A DNA stretch of 46,663 nucleotides from Geobacter sp. (GTDB lineage: Bacteria > Desulfobacterota > Desulfuromonadia > Geobacterales > Pseudopelobacteraceae), in NCBI GenBank assembly GCA_009885845.1, contig VFJW01000016.1, forward strand, positions 1 to 46,663, written 5' to 3'. Below the pieces are notes generated by a model, which did not search any database, was not told where the DNA came from, and was given only the letters and a program-made list of their open reading frames with translations. Position numbers and translations under genes: made by a program. This document shows positions 8,567-14,972 of this stretch, piece after piece. Each line of letters begins with the position of its first letter. Positions within the stretch are counted from its first letter, which is position 1.

Positions 8567-8582
8567 AAAGGATATATAATTC

Positions 8583-9095
8583 ATGGCACACGCAAAAACC
8601 GGGGACAAAGTAAAAGTTCATTATACGGGCACTCTCCCGGACGGGTCTGTTTTTGATTCTTCGGAAAGCGATGGAGGTCATCCTGATACTCATTCCTGCG
8701 GGTGCGGCAACAGGAAGGAGGGTGAAGAAGGCTGCGGAAGCGGGAGTAATGCAACAGAACCGATGGAATTCGTCATTGGAGCCGGCCAGTTGATACCGAA
8801 GTTTGAAGCTGCAGTGATCGGGCTCGAACCCGGTCAGAGCATAACTGTTTCCATTCCGGCAGATGACGCCTATGGTCAGCGCGCAGAAGAAATGGTTGCG
8901 GTGATTGAACGGAGTGAAATCCCCGCGGGAATCAACCCTGAACCGGGTCATCAAATGGAGGTGATTCTGGAAGATGGCTCCCCGCTGCCGGTTCTGGTGA
9001 CAGAAGTAACCGATACAACTATAACTCTGGATGGCAACCACCCGTTGGCCGGCCGTGATCTGATCTTCGCTATCAGGCTGATTGAAATTCTATAG
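8583..9095 (+). CDS. FKBP-type peptidyl-prolyl isomerase (SlyD-like) with Cys/His insert
   Basis: A 170-residue prolyl isomerase and chaperone of the SlyD type: an FKBP half (VKVHYTGTLPDGSVFDSS, then FVIGAGQLIPKFEAAVIGL) wrapped round an IF chaperone domain (about 90-145) and closed by the DGNHPLAGRDLIFAI signature. SlyD proteins usually carry a metal-binding His/Cys tail at the C-terminus. Here that tail is missing, and instead residues about 29-58 form a loop with H33, H37, C39, C41 and C51 between the first strands. The insert may bind nickel or zinc in place of the tail. The AAAGGA ribosome site supports the start. It is followed by a strong hairpin. Confidence 0.88.
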   Translation: MAHAKTGDKVKVHYTGTLPDGSVFDSSESDGGHPDTHSCGCGNRKEGEEGCGSGSNATEPMEFVIGAGQLIPKFEAAVIGLEPGQSITVSIPADDAYGQRAEEMVAVIERSEIPAGINPEPGHQMEVILEDGSPLPVLVTEVTDTTITLDGNHPLAGRDLIFAIRLIEIL

Positions 9096-9117
9096 ACCGC
9101 CTCACAATTTTACGCAC

Positions 9118-9151
9118 GAAAGGCCGTTAACAGCGATGTTAACGGCCTTTC
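9118..9151. terminator. Bidirectional hairpin terminator between convergent genes
   Basis: A perfect 14-bp stem GAAAGGCCGTTAAC (9118-9131) / GTTAACGGCCTTTC (9138-9151) with a 6-base loop AGCGAT sits between the convergent isomerase (plus) and zinc-ribbon (minus) genes. Each strand reads CCTTTC at the base of the stem, giving only a short U-tract, so termination may rely mainly on stem strength. Confidence 0.8.
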
Positions 9152-9183
9152 TCGTGTGAGACTATACCAGTTTGGAATTGGAA

Positions 9184-10686
9184 TTACTGCTGTTTTCCGG
9201 CTGCCACCGTAGAACCGGCAGACTGCACCTCGAAATCTTTAGCTCCCTTGGGAAGATTGGCAAGAACAATAACAAAAGGGATCGCCTTACCAGGGGCTAC
9301 TTCCATGTTAGCCAGAGAATCACCAAACTGATTTGCCATGGCGGCCTCGATCTTGTCGAGCGACAGACTCTCTAACTGCTCCTCCGTGAGAGGGTTCCCG
9401 CCATACGCATTTTTAGTGGCAATGCTTTGTCCATCGGCGTCAAATATCGTCACTTTGACTTGCAGCGCTGCCCGAATTTCAGCATACTCATTGAGAGCTT
9501 CACCTGAAATAACCAGCAGCTCTCCCGCCTCATCATTGTCAATAAAGGTTGCTATGACCGATTTAACGCTGATCTTTCCGGCATCATGAAGAGCGGTTTC
9601 AGAATGATTGGAAAACGAAGAAAAACCAAAAAAACCGACAACCGAAATAACCGCAAAAGCGATTACCGCGATCAGTGCCCGTGAAATGTGAAGATCTTTG
9701 CGACGCGAAGCAATCGAGAGCGGCGGCAGCTCCTGCTGATCACCGGAAGGAATATCTCCCAAAAACACCTGAGAAAATTCATCGTCAGTTGATTTGTTCT
9801 TTTTTTCAGCCAGAGGGGCAAACAGAATCTCCTGCGAGGGTTTCAGGTCATCAGGATTTACCTGCTGAACAGCAACCGATGTAAGTTCATCGCCAAAATC
9901 AATTTCTCCAAGATTGAATGGTACATCTCCATGCGAATCAAGTGAAAACGATGTGCCGCTCGAAACCGTTGAATCCTGCCCCCCCGCGCCCATCGATTCA
10001 GTAAAACTGTCATCTCCAAAATCAAATGAGATGGTGTTACTTAAAGGTTCGGCAACATCTGGCACAACCGCTCCGAACATGGCATCATCGGAGAAATCAA
10101 GTCCCTGCGGCGACTCTTTTTTCTGGGGGGTGACAGGAGCAGATTCAATCGTTCTGTCAGACAAGGCTTCTACTGCCGCTACAGACGGCGGTTCAGACTC
10201 GGTTTCGCCGTCATTAAAATCAAAACCTGAAAAATCGACCTCATTCTCATTATCGGCAGGATTATCATCTGCGGCAGACTCATCATTAACGGCAGGACTA
10301 TTCACGTCGATGCCATCATGTGGTTCATCTGGTTCAAACGACAGTGCCGAATCATCAAAGTTCGAAGTCTCAAACGAGCTGAAATCCACTGGTCCGCTAT
10401 CGGCCGGAGAACTTTCAAAAATATCTGTATCCAGAGATTCATCCGGAACAAATTCCGTCGCAAAATCCTGATCTTCGGAAGCCGCTTCCGGCACTTCATC
10501 CGGAGTATCAGAAAAAGAAAATTCGGCCAATGCATCATCAGGTTCAAATGAAGCAATTTCCGGTTCTTTCTTCTGCACGGTAAAGACATATTTACACTTT
10601 GTGCAGCGGACTTTTGCGTCTTTATCGGTGACCCTTGAGTCATCAAGCCGAAATCTGGTCTGGCATTTTTCGCATTGGATTATCAT
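9184..10686 (-). CDS. MJ0042 zinc-ribbon, single-pass membrane protein (DUF3426)
   Basis: A 500-residue protein in three parts. Residues 1-36 form a zinc ribbon with C5, C8, C28 and C31 (CEKC...CTKC), matching the MJ0042 family. Residues 40-320 are an acidic, low-complexity stretch with recurring Phe/Asp motifs such as FDFNDGE, LDFSDDAMF and FDFGDDSF, probably disordered. One transmembrane helix (337-358) precedes a C-terminal DUF3426 domain (to 500). With no signal peptide, the ribbon should face the cytoplasm and DUF3426 the periplasm. Function unknown; the layout suggests a sensor or scaffold. It has its own promoter at 10755-10783. Confidence 0.85.
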   Translation of the reverse strand: MIIQCEKCQTRFRLDDSRVTDKDAKVRCTKCKYVFTVQKKEPEIASFEPDDALAEFSFSDTPDEVPEAASEDQDFATEFVPDESLDTDIFESSPADSGPVDFSSFETSNFDDSALSFEPDEPHDGIDVNSPAVNDESAADDNPADNENEVDFSGFDFNDGETESEPPSVAAVEALSDRTIESAPVTPQKKESPQGLDFSDDAMFGAVVPDVAEPLSNTISFDFGDDSFTESMGAGGQDSTVSSGTSFSLDSHGDVPFNLGEIDFGDELTSVAVQQVNPDDLKPSQEILFAPLAEKKNKSTDDEFSQVFLGDIPSGDQQELPPLSIASRRKDLHISRALIAVIAFAVISVVGFFGFSSFSNHSETALHDAGKISVKSVIATFIDNDEAGELLVISGEALNEYAEIRAALQVKVTIFDADGQSIATKNAYGGNPLTEEQLESLSLDKIEAAMANQFGDSLANMEVAPGKAIPFVIVLANLPKGAKDFEVQSAGSTVAAGKQQ

Positions 10687-10754
10687 CTGTAACTCCTCGA
10701 TGATGATGATAGCGTACGGGAGAATCCGCGAATCTAAACTGAAACAACGTTTGT

Positions 10755-10783
10755 CCTATATCAGAAAGGGTAGAGTGTGTCAA
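10755..10783 (-). promoter_or_regulatory. Sigma-70 promoter of the zinc-ribbon/DUF3426 gene
   Basis: On the minus strand TTGACA (10778-10783) and TATAGG (10755-10760) are separated by 17 bases, a near-ideal housekeeping promoter. Transcription would begin near 10748 and give a leader of about 60 bases ending in a GAGGAG ribosome site. Confidence 0.7.
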
Positions 10784-10809
10784 ATCATTACGCTGAATCA
10801 TTACGCTGA
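10784..10809. repeat. Perfect 13-bp tandem direct repeat upstream of a -35 box
   Basis: ATCATTACGCTGA occurs twice with no gap (10784-10796 and 10797-10809). On the minus strand the pair lies immediately upstream of the TTGACA at 10778-10783, where activators bind. It is also just beyond the stop of the TIGR02757 gene. Confidence 0.9.
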
Positions 10810-10819
10810 TACATTTCGA

Positions 10820-11683
10820 CTATTTAGTCGGCATTTTTGTGCATATCCCGATAAGCTTGCATATCGAACAGCGGCTCAGGTCCTTGCCGTCGCAGCCATC
10901 ACTTATTCCGAGATGAGCCAGAGGGAAATCATATTTAACCGGATCTGTCGGGCAGAGGCCGCGCAAGGCGGCAGTAATTTCCTGAGCCATGCGCCAGTCA
11001 GCAGCTTTTCTGCTGGTCAGGCCAAGATAGCGGCTGATACGACTGATGTGGGTATCAACGGGAATAATCAGCTGTGCCGGAGAGATTCTGTTCCAAATGC
11101 CAAGATCTATACCATCAGCGGGGCGCACCATCCAGCGCAGCATCATGCAGAGCCGTTTGCAGGCGCTGCCGGAAGCGGGGGCGGGAAAGAAAAACCGAAA
11201 GTATGAATCATCAGGGAAGGAACCGGTCCCGAATATCTCTGAATAGTCCAAAGCAAGTACTGCCGTAGAATAACTGTTCAAGGAACTGCTCACGTCATAA
11301 TCTTCCGGAGTATATCCTCGAAAAAAGAATGACTGGATGCTGCCGGCCTGCTCGATCATCTGCCTCATCCCCCACAGTAGGGCGCAGAGATCACGTCCAT
11401 CATTAAACCGGTGCTTGAATTTCGAGAACGTGCGCGCACCGGAGCGGGGATCAAAGTGCTCAATATACCTTCTCGGCGACGAACCGATCCCGGCAAAAAC
11501 CGTTTCCAACGTACGGAGGATAATACCTATTGAGCCGTAGGCAAAAGACGATGCGACGACCGCTGCAATTTCCTGATCGGCCGGATCACGATAGCGATGA
11601 CAGAACTGCAGCGGATCATTGTCAAGATGCTGTGTGGACCGCGATTCGTAGAGCGCGTCGAGGACTGTCTTGATGTCAGACAT
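10820..11683 (-). CDS. TIGR02757 (DUF2400) family protein
   Basis: A conserved bacterial protein of unproved function (287 residues from this start), related by pattern to HhH-type DNA glycosylases. The central VDTHISRISRYLGL resembles the HhH-GPD catalytic region of EndoIII-like enzymes. The C-terminus carries a Cys cluster (CDGKDLSRCSICKLIGIC) that could bind an iron-sulfur centre. I chose the ATG at 11683 over the ATG 27 bases further upstream because it leaves the typical ATGTCTGA 8-base overlap with galT and has GGGAGG directly upstream. Linkage to galT looks operonic rather than functional. Confidence 0.83.
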   Translation of the reverse strand: MSDIKTVLDALYESRSTQHLDNDPLQFCHRYRDPADQEIAAVVASSFAYGSIGIILRTLETVFAGIGSSPRRYIEHFDPRSGARTFSKFKHRFNDGRDLCALLWGMRQMIEQAGSIQSFFFRGYTPEDYDVSSSLNSYSTAVLALDYSEIFGTGSFPDDSYFRFFFPAPASGSACKRLCMMLRWMVRPADGIDLGIWNRISPAQLIIPVDTHISRISRYLGLTSRKAADWRMAQEITAALRGLCPTDPVKYDFPLAHLGISDGCDGKDLSRCSICKLIGICTKMPTK

Positions 11684-12701
11684 CCGCCTCCCGCAGAAAC
11701 CGGGCGGCATCCTCTGGCGCAGTCGGATTTATGTAAAAACCGGTGCCCCATTCAAAACCGGCCACCTGCGTCAAGCGCGGTACCAGCTCGATGTGCCAGT
11801 GATAATCATACTCAAGTGAGTTCCAATGAGCGGGCTTGCCGGGGCGGCGGTGCATAGGGGGGGCCGTGTGCAGAATGAAATTGTAGGGCGCATCACGCAG
11901 CACCGTCTTGACGCGCAGCAGCATATCCTTCATTGCCACCGCCAATTCAGCCAGCTGGGCATCATTCATCAGAGCAAAGTCATGGCTGTGGCGTTTGGGA
12001 TAGAGCCGCAACTCGAAAGGTGAACTTGAAGCGTAGGGAGTCAGTGTCACATAGTTGGAAAACTCCTTGACCACGCGCACCCCTTCACGCAGTTCAAACT
12101 CGATGAGATCACAGAAAATACAGCGTTCCTTGTCATTAAAATAGTTGCGGGCGACTTTCAGCTGGGTGCTTGCGACCGGAGGCAGCAGCGGCACCGCAAT
12201 AAGCTGGCTGTGCGAATGAGAAAGAGACGCGCCTGCCCGGGTACCGTGATTTTTGAACAGAACCATATAACGGAAACGAAAATCCTTGCGCAGATCGAGA
12301 TAGCGGTGCCGATATGCGATCAGAACATCGTTCATCTCACTGACGGTCAGATCTGCAAGAGTCCGGTTATGGTCGGGCGTTTCTATGATCACTTCGTGCG
12401 CACCGATACCGTTCATAACATCATACATACCGTAGCCGCGGCTGTTGAGAGTACCCTCTACCCGCAGCGCCGGGTACTTGTTGGGAATGACCCGCACCCG
12501 CCAGTCAGGGGTGTTAGGCAGATTGCCGGGACGAATGGCAAAAATCTCCGGGGGCGTTTTGTCCTCATTACCATAGCAGAACGGGCAGGCGGTCATCCCG
12601 CTCTGTTCCGGTTCGATCAGAAAATCACGCGGACGACGGCCACGTTCTGTGGCGATAATTACCCAGTACATTTTTATCGGATCCCAGCGAAGTTCAGACA
12701 T
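11676..12701 (-). CDS. galT: Galactose-1-phosphate uridylyltransferase family protein
   Basis: A 341-residue HIT-superfamily enzyme that exchanges hexose-1-phosphates on nucleotide sugars. Zinc-type Cys pairs occur at C39/C42 (CPFC) and C194/C197 (CIFC). The active-site motif is SHSHSQ (161-166), with H164 as the expected nucleophile; classical GalT reads HPHGQ. The C-terminal YDYHWHIELVPR is also typical. The Leloir pathway is the default reading. Since neighbours are a glucan hydrolase and a sugar nucleotidyltransferase, with no galK or galE nearby, a role in glucose-1-phosphate or ADP/UDP-glucose exchange is equally plausible. AAGGAG supports the ATG. Confidence 0.88.
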   Translation of the reverse strand: MSELRWDPIKMYWVIIATERGRRPRDFLIEPEQSGMTACPFCYGNEDKTPPEIFAIRPGNLPNTPDWRVRVIPNKYPALRVEGTLNSRGYGMYDVMNGIGAHEVIIETPDHNRTLADLTVSEMNDVLIAYRHRYLDLRKDFRFRYMVLFKNHGTRAGASLSHSHSQLIAVPLLPPVASTQLKVARNYFNDKERCIFCDLIEFELREGVRVVKEFSNYVTLTPYASSSPFELRLYPKRHSHDFALMNDAQLAELAVAMKDMLLRVKTVLRDAPYNFILHTAPPMHRRPGKPAHWNSLEYDYHWHIELVPRLTQVAGFEWGTGFYINPTAPEDAARFLREADV

Positions 12702-12720
12702 GTTGTTACTCCTTAAAGTA

Positions 12721-12776
12721 CAACCCCCCTCAATCCCGAAAGGCTCCTCCCCTGATAAAGGGAGGCGGGGAAGGGG
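12721..12776. repeat. G/C-rich palindromic element between GH57 and galT
   Basis: The gap between the GH57 stop and the galT start contains CCTCCCC (12746-12752) and GGGAGG (12760-12765) as a short hairpin inside a pyrimidine/purine-skewed stretch. Its minus strand reads TATAACCCCTTCCCCGCCTC, closely resembling the left edge of the element inside the U32 gene (44351 onward). It looks like a member of a short dispersed repeat family. Confidence 0.5.
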
Positions 12777-14966
12777 TTATATCAACCAGTTATCAAGCTC
12801 AATTTCCTGACCGGCATAGAACAGCATAAGAGATGCATCGCTCGGCCAGCGGCCGATCTCTTCATTGTCACGTACCAGCGTCATCGAGACGAAGAGCTTG
12901 CTCCCCCCCGACAGCTTGATACTGCTGAGTGGAATACTGATTTCGCATGTTCTGGCAATCTTCCAGAGACAGTAGCTGCCGGTCGGTATCCATTCACCGT
13001 TTTCCTTGACCAGCAGTGGCCCGACATCATTCCTGATCTGTAACGGCAACCGGTAGTCACGATCGCACACAAGATGCAGATTGAGTACATCATCATCCTT
13101 CAGCAAGCGGGAAAGATCCTGAACTCCGTCGATCCTGACAAAGAACGAACGATTGTTATACCCATAGTAGAAACTCTGCAGCATGCGGTCCGAAGAGTGC
13201 ATTGCAGACCCCTGACGGGTCAGATCATACAGTCCGGCTGCCAGCCATTCAAAGTAATCGCTGATCCTGCCGTTTATTTCCGGATCAATAAAGGCGGCAG
13301 GTTCGCGGATAAGCCCCGCGGGGGTTTTCTTCTTGATCGGCTCCAGCAGTTCACGGGGAGGACCCTGTCCCAGAAGACGGTAGATATTCATAAGATGCTG
13401 TCGGAAGAGCCGGTCAAAACGATCGCTGTGCGGCGAAAAATGATCATCACCGTACCACCAGAACCAGTCGCTCCCTTCAGCAGCATACAGTGAACGGCAG
13501 ATAGCCTCCGCGGTACCATCGGAAGAAGGTTCTCCGCTTTCAAGAGCTGCCGCGACCAGACTGTTCGAGGTAACTGCAGCGTCACGAGCCTGTGAAATCA
13601 GATCCCAGGCCAGATTTTCCTCAGGATGACCGATCCAGATCGCGTAGTTGCCGTTAATCCAGGATCCGGGGAAAATATCGTGCAGTCGGCCATCGAAACG
13701 TGTTTCATTCAGAACTTCGGTACAGGTGGTCAGGCGAAGCGCTCCTGACCCGGCTATCCCTGCATACATTCCCTGGAGAAATTCATACGCATTATCGGGG
13801 TAATATTCCCACGCATTTTCACCATCCAGAATGATCGGCACGACACGGCCTTCACCTCCAAGTCGTGACCTGATAGCGTTAAGGCGACCGCACAGGTCAG
13901 CCACAGCACGCCCCGGCTCCCATTGTGAGTAGGTAAAGCCGATCAGGTCGGAGAGCTGATGATCGCGGAAAAAAGCGCCGATTTCGCCCTGGCTGCTGCT
14001 GTAGCGCCATGGCCGATACAGTCTCTCCTTGCCCGCCCCGAGGCCGCCGGCCATGCTTTTTTCCAGAATTTCCTCATCGGTGGCAATCCAGCGAATACCA
14101 CTCCCGGCTATGATCGTCAGAGTCTCATTACTGACGGAACCCTCCGAAGGCCACATTCCGGTCGGAGTGAACCCGAATATGTCCCGGAAATAGCTGATCC
14201 CGCGTTTGATCTGGGCACGCGCATCCTCCGGATGGCGAAAACCGGTCGTGGGAAGAGTGGCCCGCGGCATGGCGGTCTGAGCCGTTTTTATATCGCACAG
14301 CAGAGGCAGTATCGGGTGATAGTAGGGGGTTACCGACAACTCAATCCGACCCTCGATGTGAAGACGTTTATACAACGGAATAATCGCTTGTAATACTTCC
14401 AGCTGGGTAGCAAAGAGCCTCTCCTTGTCGGCAGCGGTAAAATTTTCTCCCTTGGCGACCAGATCGGAAAAGACCGGGTAACGGCGACGGGCCGCCTCAC
14501 CGGTCCAGGCAAGGAAGAAACAGACCTGCAGATCGAGCAGATCCTGATCACTGAAATGTCGCACCCGCTCGGCAGCGCTTCCCGGCTTTCCTTCGCCGGC
14601 CATATAGAGAAGCTCCAGATAGCGTCGGGAAGGCTCAATCATATGTTGCCGGTTGGCCGAGAAGAAATTTTCAAGCAGGAAAATCCGCTCTTCATGACTC
14701 AGTTCAGAGGGAGCAGCTTTCCCTAAAATGAGAAACTGATCAACGGCAGTCCCGGAAGCGTAATCGAGCAGCTGCTCGATCAGTGACGGAACAAGATTGA
14801 ACACCGCCTTCGCACCCGGCGTATCCTCAACGATAGCCGGCATGTCAAAATAATCCTTGATGCCATGCAGATACGTCCAGGGGAGGGCATATTCATTTTT
14901 TAGAGGATCTTTGTAGTATGGCTGATGCATGTGCCATACAATCACTACGTCGAGCGGCTTGGGCAT
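12777..14966 (-). CDS. Glycoside hydrolase family 57 (alpha-amylase/amylopullulanase-like)
   Basis: A 729-residue retaining alpha-glucan enzyme. The N-terminal WHMHQP (11-16) is GH57 region 1. The nucleophile lies in GMWPSEGS (E275) and the acid/base Asp in ILDGENAWEYY (D381). The (beta/alpha)7 barrel spans about 1-400, followed by a helical domain and a C-terminal beta-sandwich (about 590-729). No signal peptide, so it acts in the cytoplasm, on glycogen-like glucan or maltodextrin. The exact activity (amylase, debranching, branching or transferase) cannot be separated by sequence alone. It starts 6 bases after the nucleotidyltransferase gene, so the two are almost certainly co-translated. 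Confidence 0.9.
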   Translation of the reverse strand: MPKPLDVVIVWHMHQPYYKDPLKNEYALPWTYLHGIKDYFDMPAIVEDTPGAKAVFNLVPSLIEQLLDYASGTAVDQFLILGKAAPSELSHEERIFLLENFFSANRQHMIEPSRRYLELLYMAGEGKPGSAAERVRHFSDQDLLDLQVCFFLAWTGEAARRRYPVFSDLVAKGENFTAADKERLFATQLEVLQAIIPLYKRLHIEGRIELSVTPYYHPILPLLCDIKTAQTAMPRATLPTTGFRHPEDARAQIKRGISYFRDIFGFTPTGMWPSEGSVSNETLTIIAGSGIRWIATDEEILEKSMAGGLGAGKERLYRPWRYSSSQGEIGAFFRDHQLSDLIGFTYSQWEPGRAVADLCGRLNAIRSRLGGEGRVVPIILDGENAWEYYPDNAYEFLQGMYAGIAGSGALRLTTCTEVLNETRFDGRLHDIFPGSWINGNYAIWIGHPEENLAWDLISQARDAAVTSNSLVAAALESGEPSSDGTAEAICRSLYAAEGSDWFWWYGDDHFSPHSDRFDRLFRQHLMNIYRLLGQGPPRELLEPIKKKTPAGLIREPAAFIDPEINGRISDYFEWLAAGLYDLTRQGSAMHSSDRMLQSFYYGYNNRSFFVRIDGVQDLSRLLKDDDVLNLHLVCDRDYRLPLQIRNDVGPLLVKENGEWIPTGSYCLWKIARTCEISIPLSSIKLSGGSKLFVSMTLVRDNEEIGRWPSDASLMLFYAGQEIELDNWLI

Positions 14967-14972
14967 AGCTGG

